Below, in pieces: positions 30,789 to 39,272 of a DNA stretch of 47,316 bases. The stretch covers positions 1 through 47,316 of the forward strand of contig JAGVKB010000132.1 in NCBI GenBank assembly GCA_020050835.1. Reading direction: 5' to 3'. The notes under the pieces were generated by a model. It had not been told where the DNA came from. It ran no database searches and was given only the letters and a program-made list of their open reading frames with translations. The translations under genes were made by a program, and so were the position numbers. This DNA is from Candidatus Obscuribacterales bacterium (GTDB taxonomy: Bacteria > Cyanobacteriota > Vampirovibrionia > Obscuribacterales > Obscuribacteraceae). Every line of letters starts with the position of its first letter. Position 1 is the first letter of the stretch.

Positions 30789-32037
30789 CTTGCTTCGTCT
30801 GGTAAGGGGTAGTTCGCAAAACAATCACTTTGCTTATTGTAAGCCAACTTTTTGCGAGAGACCCAACTCTTTAACGGCAACCGTTAAGCGGCTGTTCTCA
30901 TCCGGCAGGAAAGGCGAATCACCATCTTCCCGTTGTCGCATATTCAGTTGTCCTTCAGGGCTGCGCTTGCACTGACAATTTGGTGCAAAATGAGGCTTGA
31001 GTCTAGGTTTTCACCCAGTCGATTGAAACACCGGTGCGGTTCCGTCCAAGCGGAGCAACTTTACCTATCAAAGATCGATTACCTTAAGCAAAGTTCCCTT
31101 GCCGGCATCTTGAGATGTTGTTCCTCGGCTCAGTCAGCACGTTTCTTCGACTCTTCACAAGTGCTGTTTTCTCGAAACAAAGCGCTGTCAAGCACATTTT
31201 TAAGCAAGCAGTTACACTTGGGAGAACCGCCTTAAGGTGTGTCAAAGAGCTCAATTTTTTTCATTATGAACAGACCACTTTCCAAGCTTCGCTTAATCTT
31301 CCACCAAACCGCGCCGGTCTCCCAGGAATGTCCGGTGGAAAGACCCTGGCGACATGACACCGGCGCTTGGTCGAATGTTTACGCCGCGCTAGCTGTTAAA
31401 CCAGCTCGATAGTAGGGAAAACACCCCTGAAGCTGGGAAGGATGCGCTAACCTTGCCAACCGCCCCCATTCACACGCCAATCAAAGTTTTGGGCATTTTT
31501 GCCAGCCAACTTGATTCGCTCCGGCTGGCTAACGACTGTCCGTCCATACCGGATTGAGCGAAGTCGCAACTGGCTGCTGGAGCCAGCATGAGCAGCTTGA
31601 GCGAGATCTTTCCGTAGTAAGCCAAGCAGGCCTGTCTTAACTTGCGAAATGACCCGCCTCTCTATGTTGAGATCAAAGGTTTCAAAGTTGTACGGTAACT
31701 CTACACATGTACTTCACATAAACTGCTCGAGCTCAAACAAGAACCGCCAAAACAAGCCCAATGACCAATCCAGACCGTTCAGTCGACTTACCAGTTGACC
31801 AACAAAAGTTTGGCCGTCGAGCAGACTGACAAGCAGCTTCCGCTGTTCCTATGTGGAGACAGCTGGAGTCGCTCGTAAACAAGCCGCGGACTGACACCAC
31901 CTACGATGCCACCGGCGTCGCGGTCTTCAGCCCGTAAAAGCACTGGCGTGAAAACCAGCGCTGATTCCTCTACTCGCCTGCCCAGTGTCTGGTGCAGGCG
32001 CATCTTGCTTTGCCAACCAATTCGAGAGGTACACAAA
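30789..32037. other. 1.25 kb gap, no gene seen
   Basis: Frames of up to 100 codons exist on both strands, but none has a ribosome site or convincing composition. There is an inverted repeat, CCGGTG/CACCGG near 31334-31361, and GCCAGCC/GGCTGGC near 31502-31530, the latter preceded rather than followed by T residues. A long leader for the gene at 32038 or a decayed gene is possible. Confidence 0.4.
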
Positions 32038-33594
32038 ATGGCCAATTCGAAAAAACCCTCCGCCAACAACAAGCGCTCCGGCAGAGGGAAGAAGACCAAC
32101 GCCTCGCCCCCCCAGGACGATGCGAAGAAGCGCAAGAAGACCGGCGAACCCAGTCCCAAACCGGAAACCGCCGCCAAGCCGCGCAAGCAGCGCATGCGCA
32201 AGGTTCCGAAGGCCCCCGAGCCATTCCAGCCGCCGACGATCGAAGCGATCACCACGCCTCAGATCATCCTGGCTCCCCAAGAGCCGGTGCAGATCGTCGG
32301 CCCGTCGCTGCCGTTCAACATCGACGACCCGCGTCTGCATGGGCTGGACCCGGCCGTCCTCGACCAGTGGTACTCGGAAAACCTCAAGCTTCACGAGTAT
32401 CCGGACCCCAACTCGATCGAAGTCGACGACGACGGCTACGTGGTGGGCTACGTCACCAAGCCGGACGATCGCGGCTACTCCATCCGCGAGTCGGACAGCC
32501 ACATCATCGTGCCCGACGCGGTGCTGACCGGGCTGTTCAAGGTCAACCTGCCCGACTTGCTCAAGCGTGGCGACGCGCCCAGCCGGTCGGTGCTCAAGCT
32601 GCTCACCGGTCTGCAGCCGACCGATGACGACGGCCGCTTCAAGTTGCCGTCGGACCTCCTCAAGCAGCTGCTTGACCTCAATCTGCCCGACCCGCTCGGC
32701 GCCAAGGGCGGCAAAGGCAAGGGCGGCAAGGGGGGCGGTCAGCCGCTGGCCAGCCCGCAGCTGGTGGAGCAGGTGGTCGACCAGGGCTTCGCCTCCGGCA
32801 ACGTCGGCGAAGTCGGATACACCGACAACCTCGTGGTCCAGTGCCAGAACGCTGAGTTCTTGGACGCTTCCAAAGCGACCTTCTTCCTCAACTCCTGGGT
32901 GAAGATCGCCAAGCGCGGCCACGTCACCATGTGGGTGGAATGCGATCCGGCCGCGCTTGCGGTGATCGGCAAAGCGGCCGGCTACGGTCACTTCTGCTGC
33001 AAGCCGAACTCGCGTGGTCAGGGCGTCGGCTTCACGATCCACCCGCGCCTGGAGCTGCTCGGTCCGCCCGAGTCGATCTGGGCGATCGCCAACGTCGGCG
33101 GGATCAGGGACCTGCGTCCCGGCTACCGCCTGCACTTGCGCGACAAGGTCAGCGGCCTGGAGTTCTACGTCGAAGTCCTGCATCTCAAGTCGATGCGGGG
33201 TGGCCCGGCGCAGACCGCTCCGATTCGCTACAAGCAGTGCGAAGAAACCGTCAAGGGCAACCTGGGTCTGAAGCCCATCCTGGTCGGCGGCGACTTCAAC
33301 ACCTTCCTCAACAACTCGTCCGACACCCTGCCGCTCACGCAAGCGGGGTACCAGCTCGTCTACCCGCACGACAATACGTCGACGCAGGCGATGGGCGGCC
33401 GTCTGGACGGTCTCTTCGTTTACCAACTGAGCCAGAAGGTCGGTCACTACCAGGTGTTCAACTGGTGGAAGGATTCACGGATCCGCCGCACCCTGACGGA
33501 CCACGGCTGCGTCCGCTACGTCATCTACAGCACCGGTGGCTCGACCACCGATGCCGGTGACAGCGGTCAGGGCGTGGAAGTGGTAACGCAATAG
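32038..33594 (+). CDS. Endonuclease/exonuclease/phosphatase (EEP) protein with basic tail
   Basis: A 518-residue protein; ATG at 32038 follows GAGAGGT. Residues 1-60 are Lys/Arg/Pro-rich (e.g. GRGKKTN, KKRKKTG, RKQRMRK), likely to bind nucleic acid or membranes. Residues ~80-240 are unrecognised, and a Gly/Lys linker (GAKGGKGKGGKGGG) precedes the catalytic part. From ~255 on the EEP (DNase I-like) signatures appear in order: Glu301 in 'VTMWVECD', His382 in 'VLHLKSMRGG', 'VGGDFNTF' (Asp419, Asn421), 'GGRLDGLFV', and 'LTDHGCVRYV' (Asp488-His489). This set supports a metal-dependent phosphodiesterase. No signal peptide. Codons end in C/G in about 24 of 26 sampled. Substrate unknown: nucleic acid or phospholipid. 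Confidence 0.8.
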   Translation: MANSKKPSANNKRSGRGKKTNASPPQDDAKKRKKTGEPSPKPETAAKPRKQRMRKVPKAPEPFQPPTIEAITTPQIILAPQEPVQIVGPSLPFNIDDPRLHGLDPAVLDQWYSENLKLHEYPDPNSIEVDDDGYVVGYVTKPDDRGYSIRESDSHIIVPDAVLTGLFKVNLPDLLKRGDAPSRSVLKLLTGLQPTDDDGRFKLPSDLLKQLLDLNLPDPLGAKGGKGKGGKGGGQPLASPQLVEQVVDQGFASGNVGEVGYTDNLVVQCQNAEFLDASKATFFLNSWVKIAKRGHVTMWVECDPAALAVIGKAAGYGHFCCKPNSRGQGVGFTIHPRLELLGPPESIWAIANVGGIRDLRPGYRLHLRDKVSGLEFYVEVLHLKSMRGGPAQTAPIRYKQCEETVKGNLGLKPILVGGDFNTFLNNSSDTLPLTQAGYQLVYPHDNTSTQAMGGRLDGLFVYQLSQKVGHYQVFNWWKDSRIRRTLTDHGCVRYVIYSTGGSTTDAGDSGQGVEVVTQ

Positions 33595-33603
33595 TGCTAC
33601 CGG

Positions 33604-33639
33604 CGGCGGATAGGCTCGGTCAACCTTGCCTGTCCGCCG
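33604..33639. repeat. Hairpin between EEP and DUF502 genes
   Basis: CGGCGGATAGGC (33604-33615) pairs with GCCTGTCCGCCG (33628-33639), 12 bp including one G-T pair, in the 74-base gap. No T-run. It is probably an intercistronic structure of a shared mRNA. Confidence 0.55.
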
Positions 33640-33668
33640 TCCCACTGCTTTCACACAGGTGCTGAATC

Positions 33669-34382
33669 ATGACAAACCAAGACAAGCCTGGCTTAAGGCA
33701 CCAGATCGGCAGTTTTCTCTGGAGCGGACTACTCGTCATGCTCGCTCCGGCGATCACCGTCTGGCTGCTCAAGCTGGTTTACGGCATACTCAACGACGCG
33801 CTCGGACCGGTGGTTTCTTTCTTTGTCCGGCTGACCATCCCACATGCGTGGCTTGGACCGTTTGGCAACGGAGACATCCCCGGTCTAGCTCTATTGGTTA
33901 CTTTGCTGTTCCTGATTCTGGTCGGCTGGGTAGCCCGCAGTCCGTTCGGCAAGAAGCTGCTTACGACCGTACTCGACACCATCTTCGACAAGGTGCCGGG
34001 AGTGCGCAGCGTCTATGCCGCTATCCGGACAACGGTCGAAACGTTGGCCGACCCGAAAAAGCGTGAGTTCAAGAAAGCAGTTTGGATTCCGGCCTTCGGC
34101 AAAGGCCGCGCTCTGGTCCTGGTGACAGGTGAGAGTAAGGACGAGACGACCGGGCAAAAGCTGTACACCGTCTGGTGGCCGCATTCGCCCAATCCGATGT
34201 CCGGAATGATCATGACCTTTCCCGATGACGACGTAGTTGAGTCCAAGCTGGACTACCAGCAAGCGATGGAGATTTACGTCTCGCTCGGGGTCAAGATGCC
34301 GCTTTCGCTGCGCCTTACCAGCGCAGTCGCTTCCGCGATTCTCAAAGTGCTGCCGGAGCCGGGTGAGCTGAAAGACTCGTAA
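33669..34382 (+). CDS. DUF502-family membrane protein
   Basis: A 237-residue protein with two clear membrane segments near the N-terminus (~15-45 and ~70-90), a conserved link 'FDKVPGVRSVYAAIRTTVETL' (~112-132), and a soluble C-terminal half containing 'VWIPAFGKGRALVLVTGES' and 'PNPMSGMIMTFPDDDVV'. The order and these motifs (P-x-[VI]-[RK]-x-[VI]-Y, P-N-P-x-S-G) are those of the DUF502 family (plant COV-like). Its molecular role is not known. ATG at 33669 has a modest AGGTG site. It follows the EEP gene by 74 bases and has its own terminator. Confidence 0.9.
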   Translation: MTNQDKPGLRHQIGSFLWSGLLVMLAPAITVWLLKLVYGILNDALGPVVSFFVRLTIPHAWLGPFGNGDIPGLALLVTLLFLILVGWVARSPFGKKLLTTVLDTIFDKVPGVRSVYAAIRTTVETLADPKKREFKKAVWIPAFGKGRALVLVTGESKDETTGQKLYTVWWPHSPNPMSGMIMTFPDDDVVESKLDYQQAMEIYVSLGVKMPLSLRLTSAVASAILKVLPEPGELKDS

Positions 34383-34429
34383 GCAGCGGATATTCCGCCG
34401 CTCGGATTTCACCCGACCGCACGCTCGTA

Positions 34430-34464
34430 ACCGTCTGTCCGGCAAGGACGGTCTTTCACTCTTT
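34430..34464 (+). terminator. Terminator after the DUF502 gene
   Basis: ACCGTC (34430-34435) and GACGGT (34447-34452) form a short stem, followed by CTTTCACTCTTTT. Modest but correctly placed. Confidence 0.6.
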
Positions 34465-34502
34465 TAACCCGGCGCAAGTCGCCGGAGGATGGGGGAACTA
34501 CC

Positions 34503-34931
34503 ATGTCTCGTAAAGCAATCGCGTACGATTCGGTTCGCCAGAACTGGCTGTTTCCGTACGAAGATCTCCGCACCGAACAGATCGGTCGGCGGATCGCCTG
34601 CGCTCTCAGCCGGGGCGAGGAAGCGGTCCAGTTCGAGGACCTGACCGTGTCCGTCAACTACCTGGTCGAGATGCTGCGTTTCAAGGGCCGCTACGGCTGG
34701 TTCTACGACGCCATCGACCTCGGCGTCGGCGACCACGAATTCGACCCGAATCGCATCACGCCGTCGTCCCACTGGCAGGAAGTTCAGGAGCTCCGGCGGA
34801 AGAAGCGGGAGCTGACGGCACAGGTCCGGGTGGCGCGTGGTCTTCACCAGGACCACTCCGCCGAACAACTCGAACAGCTGGTACGCGACACGCAGTTGCG
34901 CATCCGAGAGCTGCTCCGGCCCGGTGGCTAG
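34503..34931 (+). CDS. Unrecognised protein, 142 aa
   Basis: ATG at 34503 follows GGAGGATGGGGG. Residues ~1-75 are compact and aromatic (YDSVRQNWLFPYEDL, YGWFYDAID), with a short acidic stretch 'LGVGDHEFDPNRI'. Residues ~90-140 form a charged, heptad-like helix (QELRRKKRELTAQVRVARG), probably a coiled coil. No signal or membrane segment. Strong C/G-ending codon bias. It is a single-gene unit closed by a 36-bp perfect palindromic terminator. No family recognised. Confidence 0.75.
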   Translation: MSRKAIAYDSVRQNWLFPYEDLRTEQIGRRIACALSRGEEAVQFEDLTVSVNYLVEMLRFKGRYGWFYDAIDLGVGDHEFDPNRITPSSHWQEVQELRRKKRELTAQVRVARGLHQDHSAEQLEQLVRDTQLRIRELLRPGG

Positions 34932-34980
34932 TCCGACCACCAACTCGCTGCGCAGCTGATACAGCGCGGCCCAGTCGTTG

Positions 34981-35016
34981 CAAAAGGGGCTCGGTCTTAA
35001 GACCGAGCCCCTTTTG
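34981..35016 (+). terminator. Terminator: 36-base perfect palindrome
   Basis: The 18-base arm CAAAAGGGGCTCGGTCTT is exactly complementary to the following 18 bases, so the stem has almost no loop and ends in CCCCTTTTG. The T-run lies within the palindrome and it would work on either strand. Confidence 0.9.
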
Positions 35017-35053
35017 TACTTTTTGAAAAAAAATTCCAAGGAGGGGAATCCCT

Positions 35054-35998
35054 ATGCGCATGAAGCTTTTCATGATCTGCGCGCTGATTCTCAGCAACGT
35101 CGCTCTTTGCTTCTCTCAACCCGCCGAATCTTCAGTCGGCGGTCCGGGAGCCACTCAGGTAAAGGCCCAGAATTCGGGCTCCGCCTCGACTCTGTATCCG
35201 AACAGCGGTGCAGTATATTACTCCTATCGCACCGTTGGCGGTGCCAAAGTCAACGTCGTGCAGGCAGACCTGAGCTCGGGTCAATGGCAGTTGAAACCGG
35301 TGGTCAACCCCGGACTGTCGACTACTTCGTCGGCCGCACACAAAAGCAATGCCAGCGCAGCAGTCAACGGCGGCTACTTCGACCTGACGACCGGCGCCAG
35401 CTTGAGCACAGTCGTGATCGACGGCAAGCCGGTCAAAGCGCCGCGTGAAATGTCGCTGGTCAAAAAGAAAGATCACCTGGCGGCCTACCGGCAGGCGATC
35501 GCCAATCGAAGCGAGCTTCGCGTGCTGATTGGCCCGGACGGCAAGCAATCTGCTCAGATCGCTTTCCACAATGACGCCGTTGCCAGCGGATACCAGCTCT
35601 TGCATTCGCTGCAAGGTGGTCCGCAACTGGTACCGAGCCTGACCACAAAAGAGGAGGCGTTCATCAGGACGAACTCGAACGGCTATCGCATCGACGTCAT
35701 CCGCTCGACCGACCGCGCCGCTCGCACCGCTTTCGGTATCAGAGCAGACGGCCAGGTAGTGCTGGTGGCGGTGGAAGGACCGGAGAACGGTGGCGGCTCT
35801 CCCGGCGTTTCGCTGGCTGGTCTGGCTCAGATCATGAGAGACCTCGACTGCGCCTCCGCCGTCAACCTCGATGGCGGCCACTCGACAGCAATGTATGTCA
35901 AACTCGGCTCTCCAAACGGTGGACGGACGGTCTGCGGCGGACGCAATCAAGCCGCCGTCAAAACCGTGCTCGTGCTCGTCCCAGCCGGAAAGCAGTAA
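35054..35998 (+). CDS. Exported phosphodiester glycosidase-family protein
   Basis: A 314-residue protein with a signal peptide (residues 1-~22, LFMICALILSNVALCF). The family, named for the NAGPA 'uncovering enzyme', is shown by 'SAAVNGGYFDLTTGASL' (~100-116), 'RTAFGIRADGQVVLVAVEG' (~224-242) and the signature 'AVNLDGGHSTAMYV' (~275-288), with Asp and Gly/His near the active site. Bacterial members cleave phosphodiester-linked sugars in cell-envelope polymers. ATG at 35054 follows AAGGAGGGG. Single-gene unit with terminators on both sides. The reading 'DGGHST' replaces the more usual D-G-G-G-S-T. Confidence 0.88.
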   Translation: MRMKLFMICALILSNVALCFSQPAESSVGGPGATQVKAQNSGSASTLYPNSGAVYYSYRTVGGAKVNVVQADLSSGQWQLKPVVNPGLSTTSSAAHKSNASAAVNGGYFDLTTGASLSTVVIDGKPVKAPREMSLVKKKDHLAAYRQAIANRSELRVLIGPDGKQSAQIAFHNDAVASGYQLLHSLQGGPQLVPSLTTKEEAFIRTNSNGYRIDVIRSTDRAARTAFGIRADGQVVLVAVEGPENGGGSPGVSLAGLAQIMRDLDCASAVNLDGGHSTAMYVKLGSPNGGRTVCGGRNQAAVKTVLVLVPAGKQ

Positions 35999-36031
35999 AT
36001 GACTGCGGTCCGGAGAAGATACCCCCATGCA

Positions 36032-36075
36032 AAAAAGCCCCAGTACTTTCGCCACGAAAGTCGCCGGGGCTTTTT
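36032..36075. terminator. Bidirectional terminator
   Basis: AAAAAGCCCC (36032-36041) pairs with GGGGCTTTTT (36066-36075), and ACTTTCG/CGAAAGT pairs inside around CCA. T-runs are present in both orientations, so it can end the glycosidase mRNA and the convergent LRR-gene mRNA. Confidence 0.9.
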
Positions 36076-36088
36076 CTTCGCAATTTTC

Positions 36089-36105
36089 TACTATTTTGTA
36101 TAATT
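36089..36105 (+). promoter_or_regulatory. Recurring TACTA-N7 element, copy E, with perfect TATAAT
   Basis: TACTA, seven bases, then TAATT. TATAAT (36099-36104) is in the same register as the hexamers of the other copies. It starts 14 bases after the terminator T-run. The next gene is on the opposite strand, so if it is a promoter it would read antisense into the LRR gene. Confidence 0.45.
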
Positions 36106-36280
36106 ATTAACACCAGTCCATGCCTGTTCATGACGCACTGGCACGGAGTTTAATCTTGCCTGCGTTATCTTCGCAGGCATGCACCAGTCGGCACACTGCG
36201 GGTCATTGGCTTGCAGCAAGCAGACTTCAATCATCGCCTGATCTTATCGGCGTCCAGCCAAATCGAGTTGCTACAGTTCG

Positions 36281-37603
36281 TTAGTACAGAGGCGGCAGGT
36301 CAATCCACCACAACGAATCCCTTTCGTTGAAGTCAATCGCCAACCCGGGTAACTCCTTAGCCAACCTATCCTTGCCCAGTTGCGTGACTTTGGTGCCAGC
36401 AAGCTCTAACTGACCCAAAACAGGCAACTTCTCCAGGTGCCTCAGTCCAGCGTCAGTAACCTTGGTGTGTTCCAAAAAAAGATTTACCAGCCCCTTAAGC
36501 TGTCCGATACTGGACAAACTACGATCTGAAATGGCTGTATTACCGAGATCCAAGAACTGTAGATTCTCAAACCGGACGATCTGCTCTAATCCAGCATCAG
36601 TGATATCAGTATTGTCTAGAGATAGACTGTCCAGACTCTTCATGCCAATAAGATGCTTCAGTCCGGCACCGGTGATGTTTGTGCTAGTCAGGCAGAGCCT
36701 GGTTACTTTGTCCAACCCGGAGAGATGTCTAAGCCCGGCATCCGTTATGCCGCTCTGTTGAAGGTTGACAGAATTCAGATTTGGAAAAGCTCTAAGATAC
36801 GACAGATCATCATCAGTGGCGGTCGGAAGAATGATACCGGTAAAGTTATCGATTGACTTTCTATTTAACTCAACTAGATCATCCAGATCGTCGAGCCTGG
36901 TGGCGATTCGATTGAGATGCAGGCCATCAGCCAATTCTCGTAGTCCAGAAAGCTTCCGCTTGTTCTCATTGGAAGAAAACAGCTCTACAAAGTCGTCTAC
37001 TGCCTTGAGCTCTTTGGATCTCGATGGATCGCAGTTTGTAAGCCACGGATTGTCAGGCCGAAAGATTACCTTGTGTAAACGCCGGCAAGCGTCAGGCACA
37101 TCAGCCGCTACTGTCTCAAAATCAGAAACATATGGACTTATGGCTGCCTCGATCCTTACTTTCACTTCCGGGTCATCCGGGCAGCCTTTCAAGAGAAGAC
37201 CTAGCGCTGGTAAGTTAGTAGCTGGATCCTCAGCGATTAAGGATGCTAAATCGTTTGATGCTTGCCGACGAACAGAGAATTCATCGTCACCCAACCTCTT
37301 AAGAATTGACGAAGCCTTCGCCGCCTTTTCGTCATACTCGTCGGACACGTCGAATTGCTCATTTCGATCGTCGATCGATACTGGCCGATGCGCATCGAAA
37401 AGCTCAGCTACTGTTCTCCAGTCCTCACTAATCTGAGCTTGAGATGCTGCTCGAAAACCAGTCAAAGTAGCCTGAATCCATACACTCTCGCTTGCGGCGG
37501 CATTGCCGGCCAGAGAACTTTCCGCCCTCAAGTCGTCCACAGGATCGCCAAACGCAGGTCTCAAAAGTTTGCCAGAATCAGATTCGTTCGAGTCACCAGC
37601 CAT
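36281..37603 (-). CDS. HEAT-like plus leucine-rich-repeat protein
   Basis: A 440-residue cytoplasmic protein. Residues ~95-160 have a HEAT-type pair ('RLGDDEFSVRRQASNDLASL' and following), a pattern common in planctomycete proteins. Residues ~260-425 hold about seven leucine-rich repeats of ~24 residues with the consensus [IV]TDAGL-x-x-L-x-x-L-x-x-L-x-x-L-x-L-x-x-T, e.g. 'ITDAGLRHLSGLDKVTRLCL'. Both are protein-binding scaffolds. ATG at 37603; SD weak (AAGGG/AGGGG-like). Codon choice is mixed and more A/T-ending than most neighbours, which might mean a different origin. It is convergent with the glycosidase gene. Confidence 0.85.
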   Translation of the reverse strand: MAGDSNESDSGKLLRPAFGDPVDDLRAESSLAGNAAASESVWIQATLTGFRAASQAQISEDWRTVAELFDAHRPVSIDDRNEQFDVSDEYDEKAAKASSILKRLGDDEFSVRRQASNDLASLIAEDPATNLPALGLLLKGCPDDPEVKVRIEAAISPYVSDFETVAADVPDACRRLHKVIFRPDNPWLTNCDPSRSKELKAVDDFVELFSSNENKRKLSGLRELADGLHLNRIATRLDDLDDLVELNRKSIDNFTGIILPTATDDDLSYLRAFPNLNSVNLQQSGITDAGLRHLSGLDKVTRLCLTSTNITGAGLKHLIGMKSLDSLSLDNTDITDAGLEQIVRFENLQFLDLGNTAISDRSLSSIGQLKGLVNLFLEHTKVTDAGLRHLEKLPVLGQLELAGTKVTQLGKDRLAKELPGLAIDFNERDSLWWIDLPPLY

Positions 37604-37703
37604 GTCTTTCCCCTCGTGTCACTCTCATCGCAAAACATACATGTCCCAGTTAACGCTGGCTGGAATTAGTTTCACGCAACTGTTAACTGAAGGTGTATCG
37701 CCA

Positions 37704-37823
37704 ATGCCAAAAGGACATTGTCAATCGCAGTTGGCCCTGCTCAAGACTAAGAATCCGAATCTGTACTCAAAGTGGAACGCCTTGCGATCGGACCTCGATC
37801 TGAGCAGAATCAACGGCTGCTAA
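37704..37823 (+). CDS. Possible 39-residue protein
   Basis: An ATG at 37704 is preceded by GAAGGTG at good spacing. The 39-residue product (N-terminus MPKGHCQSQLALLKTK) is basic in its first half, with a plausible helix. The frame stays open upstream to 37503 and overlaps the start of the divergent LRR gene, so a longer form from ATG 37641 is possible but lacks an SD. No family recognised. Real expression is uncertain. Confidence 0.35.
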   Translation: MPKGHCQSQLALLKTKNPNLYSKWNALRSDLDLSRINGC

Positions 37824-37918
37824 TTGCTCAAGTTGTCGTAAGAACGCTCTGGCAATGCGGCTATGAGTGTTCTTACACTGCCCGGGAAACGCTGTTCGAA
37901 GCCGCTATCTGAGGAGCC

Positions 37919-37965
37919 AAAAAAAACACCGCCTCGTCGGCGCATTTTGTACCAGATCGAGGCGG
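37919..37965 (-). terminator. Intrinsic terminator of the 38013 gene
   Basis: On the minus strand CCGCCTCG and CGAGGCGG pair (plus coordinates 37958-37965 with 37929-37936), followed by TGTTTTTTTT. It lies about 50 bases after the stop at 38013. Confidence 0.85.
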
Positions 37966-38012
37966 TTGCAGCTTTCAAGGTTTTTCGACGGTCTAACCAG
38001 CTGCTTGTTCTC

Positions 38013-38480
38013 TTACTTCCAACTGAAGTTGTAAGTCCCGTTCTTACTCTTGGTCCATTGCAGCTGGTACTCGGAGTTGTAGAGAGTGCCATCGGACTGC
38101 ACAAACTTGACCTCTTTGCCGTTGGTGATGATCTTGCCCTTCTTATTACCGATATCATCAAGCGGAACAGTGTAAGTAGAGAGCGCACCACCCTCAACGC
38201 CAAGTTGCATTTGCACAGACTTGCCTTTCCCGGCCTGTACGTCTCTGCCCATCTCACGCCATCCGCCCAAAACAGCCGCTGTGTCGCCAAAACCATTCAG
38301 GCTGGCGAATTGCACGCCACCGGACAATGGATCTTTGAGAACCGATTGATCAGCTTTGCTCTGGTTCTGCTTGAACTCGTTTATCTGGTCAGCCAGCGAA
38401 AGCAATGCCGGCATTTCTGTTCCGATGTCGGTCGATCCGAGGCGATCAAAGCTTGTGTCTGTCCTATTATCAATACTCAT
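38013..38480 (-). CDS. Unrecognised protein, 155 aa
   Basis: The frame is open to 38657 but the likely start is ATG 38480, just after CGGGAGAG. It begins with a polar region ('SIDNRTDTSFDRLGSTDIG'). A beta-rich C-terminus follows with a strand/turn pattern ('YTVPLDDIGNKKGKIITNGK', 'QSDGTLYNSEYQLQWTKSKN') that resembles a small lipocalin-like or extracellular-sensor sheet, though no family can be named. No signal peptide. Single-gene unit with a good terminator. Confidence 0.7.
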   Translation of the reverse strand: MSIDNRTDTSFDRLGSTDIGTEMPALLSLADQINEFKQNQSKADQSVLKDPLSGGVQFASLNGFGDTAAVLGGWREMGRDVQAGKGKSVQMQLGVEGGALSTYTVPLDDIGNKKGKIITNGKEVKFVQSDGTLYNSEYQLQWTKSKNGTYNFSWK

Positions 38481-38781
38481 CTTCTCTCCCGGCGAAACTC
38501 GGCGCCAATTAGATGTCGAGGCCGTAGCATAGCGACAAAGTGTGAAAAGGTCGTGGCAAGTCTGGACCAGGCTTTCAACCCGCCGGTCAGACGGCAACCG
38601 CGCAAGAGATCCAACAAAAATCGATTTTCTTACTATATGTGTGAATAGACTGGGCAAAGAAAGAGAATTAGGAATGCCTAGTCACTTCACCGATTACAAG
38701 TGACGAGGCTACAAGCCGAAAACCGAGCGAGGGATCGGACGCAGACGCGCCGGTCTCCCCCGCTCAGTTCGCCGGAATCTA

Positions 38782-39177
38782 TCAGGCCAGTTTCCCGATG
38801 CGCTCGATCGCCTGCTTGAACGAAGTCCCGTTCCAGAGATACGAGCAGTGCAGAGCAGTCCAGATGCAGTAGTGGGGAGGACCATCTGCCGGCGGACACA
38901 GGTTGGTGGTGACGACAATTCCGTTGGCGATCCGGCAGCTCTTATTACCGGTGAAGTGGAAGCCGAATGCTTGACGGCGGCAAGGAATGAATCCGAACAG
39001 CAGCAGGCTGGGTGCTGTAAACGAGGCGTGCAGGCAGTAGTCTGCCTCTGTCTCAGCGGTGATGGTCACCGACACGTCCCGAACCGGTCGCAAGCTCCGG
39101 AGCGCTTCTGCAATCTGTTCGCGGGCCTCGCTGGCTGATACGAACGGCTCCGGAGCAGACGGTGTGCTGTCTGTCAT
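38782..39177 (-). CDS. Unrecognised cysteine-containing protein downstream of rtcB
   Basis: A 131-residue protein from ATG 39177 (site GAAGG). An N-terminal helix with basic and acidic faces ('SEAREQIAEALRSLRPV') is followed by beta strands. There are five Cys ('DYCLHASF', 'FIPCRRQAFGF', 'NKSCRIANG', 'TTNLCPPADG', 'LHCSYLWNG' includes a sixth with 'HYCIW'), suggesting a metal site or disulfides. The end is 'GTSFKQAIERIGKLA'. It follows rtcB on the same strand, but an intrinsic terminator stands between them. No family recognised. Confidence 0.7.
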   Translation of the reverse strand: MTDSTPSAPEPFVSASEAREQIAEALRSLRPVRDVSVTITAETEADYCLHASFTAPSLLLFGFIPCRRQAFGFHFTGNKSCRIANGIVVTTNLCPPADGPPHYCIWTALHCSYLWNGTSFKQAIERIGKLA

Positions 39178-39207
39178 GTGTTGTGCCTTCTGTACTGGAG
39201 GATTGCT

Positions 39208-39238
39208 AAAAAAGGCGGACCGGCTCACGGTGAACCGG
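39208..39238 (-). terminator. Terminator after rtcB
   Basis: On the minus strand CCGGTTCA pairs with TGAGCCGG (plus coordinates 39220-39238), followed after seven bases by TTTTTT. It sits between rtcB and the 131-residue gene. Confidence 0.7.
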
Positions 39239-39272
39239 CCACATAAACTGCATTGCCTTCAGCACGACAGGG

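Noticed and set aside
31502-31530. GCCAGCC/GGCTGGC hairpin as a terminator
   Set aside because: The T-run precedes the stem on the plus strand, and no T-run follows the stem on either strand.
31927-33447. 506-codon minus-strand frame opposite the EEP gene
   Set aside because: Same GC-driven shadow effect; the EEP motifs and ribosome site on the plus strand are decisive.
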